Positions 24,437-32,386 of a stretch of 33,970 nucleotides of DNA are shown in pieces. Every line of letters starts with the position of its first letter. The first letter of the stretch is position 1. This stretch comes from Streptomyces adustus (GTDB lineage Bacteria; Actinomycetota; Actinomycetes; Streptomycetales; Streptomycetaceae): the NCBI RefSeq assembly GCF_009377175.1, contig NZ_VJZD01000088.1, positions 1 to 33,970 on the forward strand, read 5' to 3'. Both the position numbers and the translations under genes were made by a program. The notes under the pieces were generated by a model, which saw nothing but the letters and a program-made list of their open reading frames with translations, was not told the origin of the DNA and did no database searches.

Positions 24437-24916
24437 TCAGTTCGACATCCTGGCGAACATGCCGGGCTGGTAGGAGCCGCCCGGGTTGTGCACGATCACG
24501 TTCATCCGGGTGGCCGCGTTGATGAGGGAGACCAGGCAGACCAGCGCGCCGATCTGGTCGTCGTCGTAGTGCTTGCGCACCTCGGCCCAGGTGTCGTCGG
24601 ACACGCCGTGGTCGCCGAGTCGGGTGCCTTCCTCGGTGAGCGCCAGCGCGGCCCGTTCGGCCTCGGTGAACACGGTGCTGTGGCGCCATGCGGCGACCAG
24701 GTTGATCCGGAGCGCGGTCTCGCCGGCGAGCGCGGCTTCCGTGGTGTGGGCGTCGACGCAGAAACCGCAGCCGTTGAGCTGGCCGACCCGCAGTTGGACC
24801 AGTTCCCGCAGGGCCTTCGGGAGCGTCGATTCCTCCAGGGCCGACGAGACGTTGTAGAACCGCTTGGCGATCTTCGCGGCGGTCGGGCTGTCCAAGAGGT
24901 TGAAACGGGGTTCCAT
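24437..24916 (-). CDS. AhpD-like / carboxymuconolactone decarboxylase-family protein
   Basis: A 159-residue protein from ATG 24916. The all-helical fold carries RELVQLRVGQLNGCGFCVDAHT, with Glu38, Cys50, Cys53 and His57 forming the alkylhydroperoxidase-type redox site. Relatives reduce peroxides or act as thiol oxidoreductases; true decarboxylases lack the CxxC. It is divergent from an ECF41 sigma factor, the known genomic partner of this family, and both start regions carry the same promoter pattern (TGTCACA-N16-CRTC), so it is the likely target of that sigma factor. Confidence 0.93.
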   Translation of the reverse strand: MEPRFNLLDSPTAAKIAKRFYNVSSALEESTLPKALRELVQLRVGQLNGCGFCVDAHTTEAALAGETALRINLVAAWRHSTVFTEAERAALALTEEGTRLGDHGVSDDTWAEVRKHYDDDQIGALVCLVSLINAATRMNVIVHNPGGSYQPGMFARMSN

Positions 24917-24967
24917 GATGCCGTCCTCGGTCGTGGTGTTGCGTGCTGTCGCACTGGACGGACACAA

Positions 24968-24994
24968 GATGCCGACGGCCCGTTCCTTGTGACA
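24968..24994 (-). promoter_or_regulatory. ECF41-type promoter of the AhpD-like gene (TGTCACA-N16-CATC)
   Basis: On the minus strand TGTCACA (24994-24988) and CATC (24971-24968) are separated by 16 bases, about 50 bases upstream of ATG 24916. The same spacing is seen for the divergent sigma-factor gene. Confidence 0.7.
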
Positions 24995-25028
24995 GGGCGG
25001 GGATGTGGCGCACGTCACCGGGCACGGG

Positions 25029-25055
25029 TGTCACAGAGCGGTGCGGACCGGCGTC
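25029..25055 (+). promoter_or_regulatory. ECF41-type promoter of the sigma-factor gene (TGTCACA-N16-CGTC)
   Basis: TGTCACA (25029-25035) and CGTC (25052-25055), spacer 16, lie 42 bases upstream of ATG 25098. This matches the described ECF41 promoter type and implies autoregulation. Confidence 0.72.
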
Positions 25056-25097
25056 TGGTGTACAGCGCAGCCGAGAGCGGACGGGCGGGAGCCGGCG

Positions 25098-26030
25098 ATG
25101 AACGACCGAACCACGAGCGACGGGACGAAGCACACATCCGGGCCGGCCGCCCGTGGTGACCGCATGGACGGCGTCACCCGGGCGTTCGTCGCCCACCGCA
25201 GCCTGCTGTTCACCGTCGCCTACGAGATGCTCGGTTCGGCCGCCGACGCCGAGGACGTCTTGCAGGAGACCTGGCTGCGATGGGCGGGCGTCGATCCCGA
25301 CACCGTGCAGGACCAGCGTGCGTACCTGGTCCGGATCGCCACCCGGCAGGCGCTGAGCCAGCTGCGTACGCTCGGCCGGCGCAAGGAGTCCTACGTCGGC
25401 CCCTGGCTGCCCGAGCCGCTGCTGACCACGCCCGACGTGGCCGAGGACGTCGAGCTGGCCGACAGCGTCTCGATGGCGATGCTGCTGGTGCTGGAGACGC
25501 TCGCGCCGACCGAGCGGGTGGTGTTCGTGCTGCGCGAGGTCTTCGACGTCGGGTACGACGAGATCGCCGAGGCCGTCGACAAGAGCCCGGCCGCGGTCCG
25601 CCAGATCGCCCACCGGGCACGGGCCCACGTCGCCGCGCGCCGACCGCGCGGGGTCGCCTCCGCCGCCGAGACCCGCCGTACCGTCGAGGCGTTCCAGCGG
25701 GCGGTCGAGACGGGCGACCTGCAACGCCTCCTCGACATCCTCGCCCCGGACGTCGTCCTGCTGACCGACGGCGGCGGAGTCGTACGGGCCGCACTGACAC
25801 CTGTCGTGGGGGCCGAGCAGGTGGCCGGCGTGCTGGGCAGGATCGCCGCCGCGGTGTCCCTGCAACCGACACAGATCAACGGCGACCCGGCGCTGATCGT
25901 CCGGCTGGGCGGCGAGATCGACACCGTTCTGGCGCTGCGCGTCGACGACGGCCGCGTCACCGGCCTGTACGCCGTGCGCAATCCCGAGAAGCTGTCGCAC
26001 CTGGAGCGGGAGACCACCTTGCGCCGCTGA
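25098..26030 (+). CDS. ECF41-type RNA polymerase sigma factor (SigJ-like) with SnoaL-like tail
   Basis: A 310-residue protein from ATG 25098. Sigma-2 region is RSLLFTVAYEMLGSAADAEDVLQETWLRW (about 34-62), sigma-4 is LAPTERVVFVLREVFDVGYDEIAEAV (about 135-160), and between them lies WLPEP (103-107), the ECF41 linker signature. From about 190 a SnoaL-like domain follows, ending YAVRNPEKLSHL, the NPDKL-like motif that controls activity in ECF41. These sigma factors have no separate anti-sigma; the C-terminal domain senses and regulates. The divergent AhpD-like gene and the matching promoters are the expected context. Confidence 0.95.
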   Translation: MNDRTTSDGTKHTSGPAARGDRMDGVTRAFVAHRSLLFTVAYEMLGSAADAEDVLQETWLRWAGVDPDTVQDQRAYLVRIATRQALSQLRTLGRRKESYVGPWLPEPLLTTPDVAEDVELADSVSMAMLLVLETLAPTERVVFVLREVFDVGYDEIAEAVDKSPAAVRQIAHRARAHVAARRPRGVASAAETRRTVEAFQRAVETGDLQRLLDILAPDVVLLTDGGGVVRAALTPVVGAEQVAGVLGRIAAAVSLQPTQINGDPALIVRLGGEIDTVLALRVDDGRVTGLYAVRNPEKLSHLERETTLRR

Positions 26031-26094
26031 GTCCGAGACCCTCGGGAGTCTGCGCCGGACGGCAGAGACAGGTGAAGGCGGTGTCAGAGCCGCG

Positions 26095-26258
26095 TGTCAT
26101 GGTCGGGCTGGACCTACCTGAACAAGGCAGGTGACTCCCTCGTCAACTTCCAGGGCCGTCTGCTGTGCACGGCCCGCCCGACGCAGGAGTGGCTGGAGGG
26201 CCGCGGCCCGGAGGTGCTGCTGCACACCACGGGCCGGGCCGACTTCCACATCGGACCG
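26095..26258 (+). pseudogene. Possible 3' fragment of an unidentified gene
   Basis: In frame with 26097, SWSGWTYLNKAGDSLVNFQG continues to LLCTARPTQEWLEGRGPEVL and TTGRADFHIGP. Third positions are strongly G/C and composition is protein-like until it meets the end of the convergent lipoprotein gene. There is no plausible start or upstream continuation, and I do not recognise the protein. It may be a remnant left by a rearrangement downstream of the sigma factor. Confidence 0.35.
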
Positions 26259-26963
26259 TCAGAAGTCGTACGGCTTCCTGACGTTCCAGTTCAGCACATC
26301 GGCCTCGTTCCAGCTGAACTGCGGCTGCCGGCCCTTGAGGACGACCGAGTAGAACGGGCCGGTGTGGCCGTCCGCGCCGCGCAGCGCGATGGCCAACGAC
26401 GTCGCCGTCTGGTTCTTCGAGCCGTAGTCGAAGAGGTTCACCGCGCTGTACACCTTGCCTCCGGGCTGGAGTGTGAGGTGCTTGTCGCCGCCCGGGACGT
26501 CCTTCTTGGAGTGCGGCAGCGAGGCGCCGTCGTCGCCGAGCTTCACGGCCGGGTACGAGGTCACCCAGCAGGGCGTGGTGCTCGTGTTCGACGCGGTGAC
26601 CAGCAGGTGGTCGCCCTGCTCGCCGGCGAACCGGTGCACCGCGGTGACCAGCATCTCGTCTCCGCGGCACTGCCGGGCGGCGGCCGTCGTGCCCTTGCTC
26701 GCGGCCTTGCCCGTCCCGCTCGGGACGGTCGCCGAACGCGCCCCCTCCTTGGTGCCGCCACTGCCGGCGGCCTGCTCCGCGCCGGTCTTGACGTCCCCGC
26801 CGGACGCGGACCGGGCCGGCGCGCTACCGGCGGCGTGGCCGCCGCCCGCCGCCTTCGAGTCGCCGTCGGTGCCGCCGCAGGCGGTCAGGCCCAGCGCCAG
26901 GGCGGCGGTGACGGCGGCCAGGGCGGCGGCACGGGCGGTACGGCGCGCACGATGCGTGGTCAT
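26259..26963 (-). CDS. DUF4232-like secreted lipoprotein
   Basis: A 234-residue protein from ATG 26963 after GGGGGAG. A twin-Arg-containing basic N-terminus and hydrophobic core lead to the lipobox LTAC with Cys29. A long Gly/Ala/Ser linker (about 30-95) follows, and then the DUF4232 domain: CRGDEMLVTAVHRFAGEQGD, SNTSTTPCWVTSYPAVKLGD and LQPGGKVYSAVNLFDYG. The protein should be anchored on the outer face of the membrane; the function of DUF4232 is unknown. It is divergent from the nitrile hydratase operon, with 264 bases and a perfect palindrome between them. Confidence 0.9.
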   Translation of the reverse strand: MTTHRARRTARAAALAAVTAALALGLTACGGTDGDSKAAGGGHAAGSAPARSASGGDVKTGAEQAAGSGGTKEGARSATVPSGTGKAASKGTTAAARQCRGDEMLVTAVHRFAGEQGDHLLVTASNTSTTPCWVTSYPAVKLGDDGASLPHSKKDVPGGDKHLTLQPGGKVYSAVNLFDYGSKNQTATSLAIALRGADGHTGPFYSVVLKGRQPQFSWNEADVLNWNVRKPYDF

Positions 26964-27138
26964 GATGAAAGCTCCCCCATGGTCGGTCGGGACGCGGCAC
27001 CTCCCCCGCTCCCGCAGGGTGACCGACCGCATCCGCTGTTTCGCTGCACCCCATGAGATGGCGCTGGGGTGGGCGTTGTTCCACCAGGTTTGTCCGTGTT
27101 CGGTAACAAGGTAGTCGGGTGCGGGCAAGCGGACGGAT

Positions 27139-27157
27139 CGCCGTGCGGCGCACGGCG
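27139..27157. promoter_or_regulatory. Perfect 19-base palindrome upstream of the nitrile hydratase operon
   Basis: CGCCGTGCG-G-CGCACGGCG has nine-base arms with a one-base centre. It lies 71 bases before ATG 27228 in the divergent region shared with the lipoprotein gene. Candidate operator; in high-GC DNA a palindrome of this length is unlikely but not impossible by chance. Confidence 0.45.
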
Positions 27158-27227
27158 TGTCGCCACTGACATCAGCCGAATACGATGGAATCGCATGTCT
27201 GCTTTGCGGCAGATGAGAGGTTATGTC

Positions 27228-27899
27228 ATGGATGGAATTGCCGACATGGGAGGCACTCAGGGCTGGGGACGGGTGCATCCGCCGGATCGCGAGGAGCGCG
27301 TCTTCGCGGAGGACTGGCAGCGCAAGGCATTCGCGCTGGCGATCCTCTCCAGCCGTGTTGCCTGCGGCGGCGTCAACACGGACGCCTTCCGGCACGCACT
27401 GGAACGCCTGGACCGTGCCGCCTATCTGGACGACGGCTACTTCGGGCGATGGCTCAACGGCGGAGAGCTGATGCTCACCGAACACTCCGTCCTGGCGCCC
27501 GGTGCGGTCGAGGCCCGCGCCCGCAATCTGCGCGGCGAGGACGTGGAGGAGCCGCCGGTCCCGGAACCCGACCTGCCCCGGTACGCACCCACCGCCGAGG
27601 GCTCGCTGCGGTCCGTGGCCACCTCACCCGCCTTCGGCGTGGGCGAGCGTGTACGCGCCAGGAACACGTCCGTGCCCGGGCACACGCGGCTCCCGCGCTA
27701 CGTGCGGGGACACAGCGGAGTCGTCGAGATCATCCAGCCCGCCCATGTGCTGCCGGACACCAATGCGCACTTCATGGGCGAAAATCCGCAGTACGTCTAC
27801 TCCGTACGGTTCGACTCACGCGAACTGTGGGGCGCCGACGCCGAACCCTTCACCGTCACCGTGGACATGTACGAGAGCTATCTGGAGACCACCGCATGA
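27228..27899 (+). CDS. nthB: Nitrile hydratase beta subunit
   Basis: A 223-residue protein. ATG 27228 is chosen because MDGIADMGGTQGWGRVHPP is the canonical N-terminus of NHase beta (MDGxxDxGG). Other features: WQRKAFALAIL, the middle Pro-rich linker, and the SH3-like C-terminal barrel FGVGERVRARNTSVPGHTRLPRYVRGHSGVVE ending in YSVRFDSRELWG. The beta subunit pairs with the metal-bearing alpha subunit to hydrate nitriles to amides in the cytosol. Its TGA overlaps the alpha ATG (ATGA). It could also be half of a thiocyanate-hydrolase-like enzyme, which is built from the same subunits. Confidence 0.93.
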   Translation: MDGIADMGGTQGWGRVHPPDREERVFAEDWQRKAFALAILSSRVACGGVNTDAFRHALERLDRAAYLDDGYFGRWLNGGELMLTEHSVLAPGAVEARARNLRGEDVEEPPVPEPDLPRYAPTAEGSLRSVATSPAFGVGERVRARNTSVPGHTRLPRYVRGHSGVVEIIQPAHVLPDTNAHFMGENPQYVYSVRFDSRELWGADAEPFTVTVDMYESYLETTA

Positions 27900-28495
27900 C
27901 CACCACCGGCGGCTCCGACGAGAGCCCTTCCGTGGCGCTGCGCACCGAGGCGCTCGAACAACTGCTCACCGAGCGCGGCCTGATCGACCCGAACGTCATG
28001 GACGCGATCATCACCCGCTACGAGACGAGCGTGGGCCCGCTCAACGGTGCCGAGGTCGTCGCCAGGGCGTGGACCGACCCCGACTACCGGCGACGGCTGC
28101 TCGCGGACGGCACCGCCGCCATCAAGGAGCTCGGCTTCTCCGGACCGCAGGGCGAGCACATCGTCGTGGTCGAGAACACTCCGACCCTCCACAACGTCGT
28201 CGTGTGCACGCTGTGCTCGTGCTACCCGTGGCCGGTCCTCGGCCTGCCGCCGAGCTGGTACAAGGACCCCGCCTACCGGGCACGCGTGGTCCGGGAGCCG
28301 CGCACGGTGCTGGCCGAGATGGGACTCACGCTCGACGACGACGTGCAGATCGTCGTCCGGGACTCCACCAGCGAAGTGCGCTGGCTCGTCCTGCCCGAGC
28401 GTCCATCCGGCACTGAGCACCTCACGGAAGCGGAACTCGTGCCGCTGATCACCAGGGACGCGATGGTCGGCGTGGCCAGGGTGGCGGCGCCGTGA
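27896..28495 (+). CDS. nthA: Nitrile hydratase alpha subunit, cobalt type
   Basis: A 199-residue protein starting at ATG 27896 inside the beta stop. The metal claw is VCTLCSCYPWPVLGLPPSWYK with Cys104, Cys107 and Cys109; threonine in CTLCSC marks the cobalt type, whereas iron enzymes have CSLCSC. Cys107 and Cys109 are normally oxidised after translation. The C-terminal RVVREPRTVLAEMGL is standard. The enzyme converts nitriles to amides; no amidase gene follows. The next gene, overlapping by GTGA, encodes the activator needed for cobalt loading. Confidence 0.95.
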   Translation: MTTTGGSDESPSVALRTEALEQLLTERGLIDPNVMDAIITRYETSVGPLNGAEVVARAWTDPDYRRRLLADGTAAIKELGFSGPQGEHIVVVENTPTLHNVVVCTLCSCYPWPVLGLPPSWYKDPAYRARVVREPRTVLAEMGLTLDDDVQIVVRDSTSEVRWLVLPERPSGTEHLTEAELVPLITRDAMVGVARVAAP

Positions 28496-28839
28496 GCACG
28501 CCGCTGGACATCGAGGGCCCGGCGGCACCTCCCCGCTCCAACGGTGAGCTGGTGTTCGCCGAGCCGTGGGAGAGCCGCGCCTTCGGCCTGGCCGTCACCC
28601 TGCACGAGGCCGGCTCTTTCACCTGGCCGGAGTTCCGGACCGCGTTGATCGCCCGGATCACCGCCTGGACAGCGTCAGGAGGGCCCGGCGGGCCCTATCC
28701 CTACTACCGGCTGTGGCTGGGCGCACTGGAGGACGTACTCGCCGGTCTCGGCGTCGTCTCCACGGACGAGGTCATCACCCGCGCCCGAGCCCTGGCGCAA
28801 CGCGCCCCGGGTCACGACCACCGCGACCACGCGCATTGA
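28492..28839 (+). CDS. Nitrile hydratase activator / accessory protein
   Basis: A 115-residue protein from GTG 28492 in a 4-base overlap with the alpha gene. VFAEPWESRAFGLAVTLHEAGSFTWPEFRTALIARI mirrors the N-terminal part of NHase beta, as in the P14K/NhlE-type activators that form a complex with alpha, deliver cobalt and enable cysteine oxidation. PYPYYRLWLGALEDVLAGLGVVSTDEV follows. The tail HDHRDHAH is His-rich and may bind metal (inference). Confidence 0.92.
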   Translation: MSTPLDIEGPAAPPRSNGELVFAEPWESRAFGLAVTLHEAGSFTWPEFRTALIARITAWTASGGPGGPYPYYRLWLGALEDVLAGLGVVSTDEVITRARALAQRAPGHDHRDHAH

Positions 28840-28848
28840 CAGGACGGG

Positions 28849-29391
28849 GTGACCGACACAGTGATCGACACCGATGAGCTGGCCGAACGGAACGCCCGGT
28901 TCGCCGACGGCGGATCGTTCGCCGGCCTCAAGCTCATGCCCAGAGGCAGTCTGACCGTCATCGGCTGCGTCGACCCCCGTGTCGACCCCTCCGACGTGCT
29001 CGGGCTCCAGCTCGGCGAGGCAGCGGTGATCCGCAACGTCGGAGGGCGGGTCACCCCCGCGACGCTCCGGACGCTGGAGATGCTCTCGAAGGTCGTCCAG
29101 GCCCGCACGGGCGGCCCCGGCCCGCGCGACAACCACTATGCGGTCCTGCACCACACCGACTGCGGGATCACGGACCTGGCCGCGTTCCCCGAGCTGCTGA
29201 CCGACTACTTCGACGTCGCGGCCGCGGACCTGGACGCCAAGGCGGTCACCGACCCGGTCGCCGCCGTCCGCGCCGACGTCGGGATCCTCAGGCAGAAGCT
29301 GCGGGCCGGAGTCTTCGTGTCAGGGCTCGTGTACGACGTGACGACCGGGCTCGTCGACATTGTCGTACCGCCCGAGCGGGTGGCAGCATGA
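28849..29391 (+). CDS. Beta-class carbonic anhydrase-like protein (possible COS hydrolase)
   Basis: A 180-residue protein from GTG 28849, nine bases after the activator stop. Zinc-site motifs are IGCVDPRVDP (Cys40, Asp42, Arg44) and LHHTDCG (His102, Cys105). The VIRNVGG segment follows the first motif. Short length and HHTDCG recall clade-D beta-carbonic anhydrases, the group that contains carbonyl sulfide hydrolase. Placed right after a nitrile-hydratase-fold enzyme, it might hydrolyse COS from thiocyanate or simply hydrate CO2. The first alternative is speculative; ordinary carbonic anhydrase activity is the default. Confidence 0.88.
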   Translation: MTDTVIDTDELAERNARFADGGSFAGLKLMPRGSLTVIGCVDPRVDPSDVLGLQLGEAAVIRNVGGRVTPATLRTLEMLSKVVQARTGGPGPRDNHYAVLHHTDCGITDLAAFPELLTDYFDVAAADLDAKAVTDPVAAVRADVGILRQKLRAGVFVSGLVYDVTTGLVDIVVPPERVAA

Positions 29392-29496
29392 CACCGCGTG
29401 GCGCCTGCGGGCGACGTGCCCCCTGCGGACCTGCGGCTCGTGACGGGTTCGGCTCCCCGGGCGGCCGGCCGCAGCGGCGGGGAGGGGCTTTCCGGC

Positions 29497-30567
29497 ATGT
29501 GCGATGACCACGGGCGGTCGACGGCCGAGGCGGCGTGGTCGGCGCCCCGCGTCGCGGAGGGACCGGCCGTCGACCCGGTGACGCTGCCCGAGGTCGACGA
29601 GATCAGGGTCACGACGATGGTCGACAACACCTTCGACGCCCTGCTGCCCTCTGCCGAAGGTGTCGCCCGGGCGTCGTTGGCCGCCGGACGGACCGCCGCG
29701 GCGCAGTTCGCCGGCGGCGAGACCTTCGCGGGGCTGCGTGCCGAGCACGGCTTCTCCGCCCTGGTCACCGTCCGCAGTGGGAACGCGAGCAGCACGCTGC
29801 TCTTCGACACCGGCGCGTCGCCGGACGGACTGGCGGTGAACGCCGAGCGTCTCGGCATCGATGTGGGCGGCTTGCGGGGCGTCGTGCTCAGCCACGGACA
29901 CTTCGATCACGCGGGCGGCTTCGACGGCCTGGCCCGGCTGCGCGGGCGCTCCGGCCTGCCGCTGACCGTCCACCCCGCGGTGTGGACCCGCCGCCGCCTC
30001 GAACTGCCCGCCGGCCAGGGGCTGGAGATGCCCACGCTGTCACGGGGAGCCCTGGAACGCGAAGGGTTCGAGGTGATCGAGCGGCGGCAGCCGTCGCTGC
30101 TGGCCGGCGGCATCCTGATCACCGGCGAGGTGGACCGCGTCACCGAGTTCGAGCGCGGTATGCCACCGCCGCACCAGGCCTGGGACGGGAAGGGCTGGCG
30201 ACACGACCCGACCGTCATCGACGACCAGGCGCTCGTCGTCAACGTGCGCGGCCGGGGACTTGTCGTCATCACCGGGTGCGGGCACGCCGGAGTGGTCAAC
30301 ATCGTCCGGCACGCCATGAGGCTGACCGGCGTCGGCAGACTGCTGGCCCTCATCGGCGGCTTCCACCTGAGCGGCCCCGCCTTCGAGCCGGTCATCGGCC
30401 CGACGGTGGCCGCGCTCACCGAACTCGCACCCGAGCTCATCGTCCCCGGCCACTGCACCGGCTGGCGCGCCCAGCACGCCCTCGCCGCGGCCCTCCCGGA
30501 CGCATGGGTACAGACCAGCGTCGGAACCACCTGCACACTCGGCGCCGCCCAGGCGGCCGATGCCTGA
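29497..30567 (+). CDS. Metallo-beta-lactamase-fold hydrolase
   Basis: A 356-residue protein. ATG 29497 is chosen because GGGGAGGGG lies just before it; GTG 29398 would add 33 low-complexity residues. The metal motif is LSHGHFDHAGG (His133, His135, Asp137, His138). DTGASPDGLAVNAERLGID before it and HAGVVNIVRH, IGGFHLSG and VPGHCTGWRA after it resemble the dihydropterin-phosphate-synthase-like MBL branch. The substrate is unknown. It is on the same strand as the nitrile hydratase operon, 105 bases after the carbonic anhydrase gene, and may be its last gene. Confidence 0.88.
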   Translation: MCDDHGRSTAEAAWSAPRVAEGPAVDPVTLPEVDEIRVTTMVDNTFDALLPSAEGVARASLAAGRTAAAQFAGGETFAGLRAEHGFSALVTVRSGNASSTLLFDTGASPDGLAVNAERLGIDVGGLRGVVLSHGHFDHAGGFDGLARLRGRSGLPLTVHPAVWTRRRLELPAGQGLEMPTLSRGALEREGFEVIERRQPSLLAGGILITGEVDRVTEFERGMPPPHQAWDGKGWRHDPTVIDDQALVVNVRGRGLVVITGCGHAGVVNIVRHAMRLTGVGRLLALIGGFHLSGPAFEPVIGPTVAALTELAPELIVPGHCTGWRAQHALAAALPDAWVQTSVGTTCTLGAAQAADA

Positions 30568-30645
30568 TCCACCCAAATAGTGATCATGCTGTGACCCGGC
30601 TGTGTGTACCTCGGAAGCCCTCCTGGTCCATACGGTCCAGGTGTG

Positions 30646-31458
30646 TCATACAACGAGAACCCCTCCCCCGATCACCGCAGATCCGACGGCGGCCAGTGGA
30701 ACGCGGCGCACGACGACGACTTCGCCCGGTGGGCGGCCAGCATGCAGCAAGGCCCGTCTCCCGCCCGGAAGAGTGCGTGGCCGCGGTATGCCGTACTGGC
30801 CGTGGCGACGGCCGCCGTGGCCACGGCGGCCGTCCTTGCCGTGCGTCACACGACCTCGTCATCCCCCGAACACGAAGCTGCCGCAGCAGGGACGGCATCG
30901 GCCGCACCGACGCCGCGAGCCTCGGCGACGAGCGCTCCCGCGGCAGAGCGGCCGGTGATCCCCCTGGCCGACGCGTTTCCCGTCCATGTGGCAGACGGCA
31001 AGGGTGGCACCTTCACCAAGCTGGGCGAGGCCGCACTGAAGTCCTGCACCGAGCCCGACTCGGTCGGGTCGGCACTGGCCGGCGAGATCGATGCCGGGAA
31101 GGGATGCCTCGGCGAGTCGGTCGCTCTGTACAAGGACACGCACGACAATCAGTTCAACCTGGCCGTCTTCACCATGAAGGACCCACAGGAGACGGTGAAG
31201 TTGGTGACCCAGCTGACCATGAACTTCAACGACTACGAGGTGGCCGCGCAAGCTCCACCGCCGGGATCCGGCCTGCCGACCCTGCCGGCTGACAGCGGAA
31301 TGGTGCAGGCTTTCACCGGGCAGGGCCGCGCCATGGTGGTGGGACTCGGCCAGTGGTCGGACGGCCGGACGAGCGATTACCAGGAACTGGTGGACCACTT
31401 GCAGCCGTTGCTCACCTCGGTCTCGAAGAACGTCGCCCGCTATGAGACCGCGGATTGA
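30646..31458 (+). CDS. Membrane-anchored hypothetical protein with extracytoplasmic domain
   Basis: About 270 residues. GTG 30646 (VSYNENPSPDHR) is preferred over GTG 30604 because the 14 extra codons upstream have unusually low third-position GC. An N-terminal cytosolic stretch with FARWAASMQQ is followed by one transmembrane helix (WPRYAVLAVATAAVATAAVLAV), then an Ala/Pro/Thr linker and a domain containing PLADAFPVHVADGKGGTFTKL and VALYKDTHDNQFNLAVFTMKD. I do not recognise the domain; two cysteines (SCTEP, KGCLGES) could form a disulfide. It converges on the ATP-grasp gene, overlapping it by 47 bases. Confidence 0.8.
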   Translation, partial: SYNENPSPDHRRSDGGQWNAAHDDDFARWAASMQQGPSPARKSAWPRYAVLAVATAAVATAAVLAVRHTTSSSPEHEAAAAGTASAAPTPRASATSAPAAERPVIPLADAFPVHVADGKGGTFTKLGEAALKSCTEPDSVGSALAGEIDAGKGCLGESVALYKDTHDNQFNLAVFTMKDPQETVKLVTQLTMNFNDYEVAAQAPPPGSGLPTLPADSGMVQAFTGQGRAMVVGLGQWSDGRTSDYQELVDHLQPLLTSVSKNVARYETAD

Positions 31459-32386
31459 TCCAGGGACTGCCGTGTGGATGCGGTGCGGTCAGCCAGTCCA
31501 GGATCGCCCGCGAGATGGCGCCGTCGGCGCGGACGTCGTAACCCTCGTAGCAGGGCATGGAGTTGGCTTCCAGGAAGTACCAGTCGCCGGTGATCCTGTC
31601 GATCTTGAAGTCCACGCCGAGGAAGGGCGTCCTGGTGTCGGCGACGAGTCGTCGGCAGCCCTCCAGCACGGTCTGCGGGAGGTCGAGGGGCGCGTAGCGG
31701 TTGGCGCCGTGGGCGGTGCGGTAGTCGACGTTCGGTGAGTGGACCGACTCGGCGAAGGCCCGGTCGGCGACGACATGGACGCGTACGTCCGGGCCGGTGA
31801 TCCGTTCCTGGAACAGGGCCGGGGAATGCCGAAGGCGGGGCAGAAGCAGCTCGTGCTCGCTGCCGAAGAGCGTGGCCCAGGTCTTCGCCGCGCCGGCGCC
31901 TTTGACGACGGTGCCGCGGGGACAGGAACGGACGAACGCACGCGCGGTGGCCGGGTCGTTGGTGAGACAGGAGCGGGGGATCCGCCAGCCCCCGACGGGT
32001 GCCAGGGTGACGGCGTGCAGCAGTTTCGCGGCGTTGGTCGCCTCCCGCCAGGGCGGGTTGAGCACCGGCAGGTCGACGGCCTCCAGCACCCGGCACAGCG
32101 CCTGGTACTGGCCGTCCGCCCGGCGCGCCGTGGCCGGTGCGGGGGCGGCGGCCGAGACGTTGAGCGGCCGGCACCACACGGCTCGGACCTCGCCGAGGAC
32201 CACATGGCCTGCGCTGTCGCCGGTGCGGACGGTGGTGGCGCGCAGATCGTCGAGCGGGACGGTCAAGTCGCCGTACAGGGCGAGCGTGGGCAGGTCGACC
32301 ACCGCGAACGGCAGGTCCGCGGCGGCGAGGGCGCGCAGCCCGTGCACGAAGGTGGGATCGGCGGCCAGGCCGAGGCACAGGATCAC
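31412..32386 (-). CDS. ATP-grasp peptide ligase (RimK/MvdD-like), candidate RiPP maturase
   Basis: A 324-residue protein from GTG 32386, overlapping the previous stop (GTGA). Residues 1-110 are a pre-ATP-grasp Rossmann-like domain. Then come NPPWREATNAAKLLHAV (Lys121), the nucleotide lysine GTVVKGAG (Lys162), LFQERITGPDVRVHVVADRA and the Mg site GVDFKIDR (Asp259) with WYFLEANS (Glu273, Asn275). This matches ATP-grasp ligases that make omega-ester or amide bonds in graspetides, or add residues to peptides. It is last in a four-gene overlapping operon that includes a repeat-rich small peptide, which points to RiPP maturation (inference). Confidence 0.88.
   Translation of the reverse strand: MILCLGLAADPTFVHGLRALAAADLPFAVVDLPTLALYGDLTVPLDDLRATTVRTGDSAGHVVLGEVRAVWCRPLNVSAAAPAPATARRADGQYQALCRVLEAVDLPVLNPPWREATNAAKLLHAVTLAPVGGWRIPRSCLTNDPATARAFVRSCPRGTVVKGAGAAKTWATLFGSEHELLLPRLRHSPALFQERITGPDVRVHVVADRAFAESVHSPNVDYRTAHGANRYAPLDLPQTVLEGCRRLVADTRTPFLGVDFKIDRITGDWYFLEANSMPCYEGYDVRADGAISRAILDWLTAPHPHGSPWINPRSHSGRRSSRPR

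Noticed and set aside
24386..24440. Plus-strand ATG (MTGPVERPRDERRF) divergent from the cupin gene, resembling a truncated regulator start
   Set aside because: After about 15 codons the frame runs antisense through the AhpD-like gene with no regulator features.
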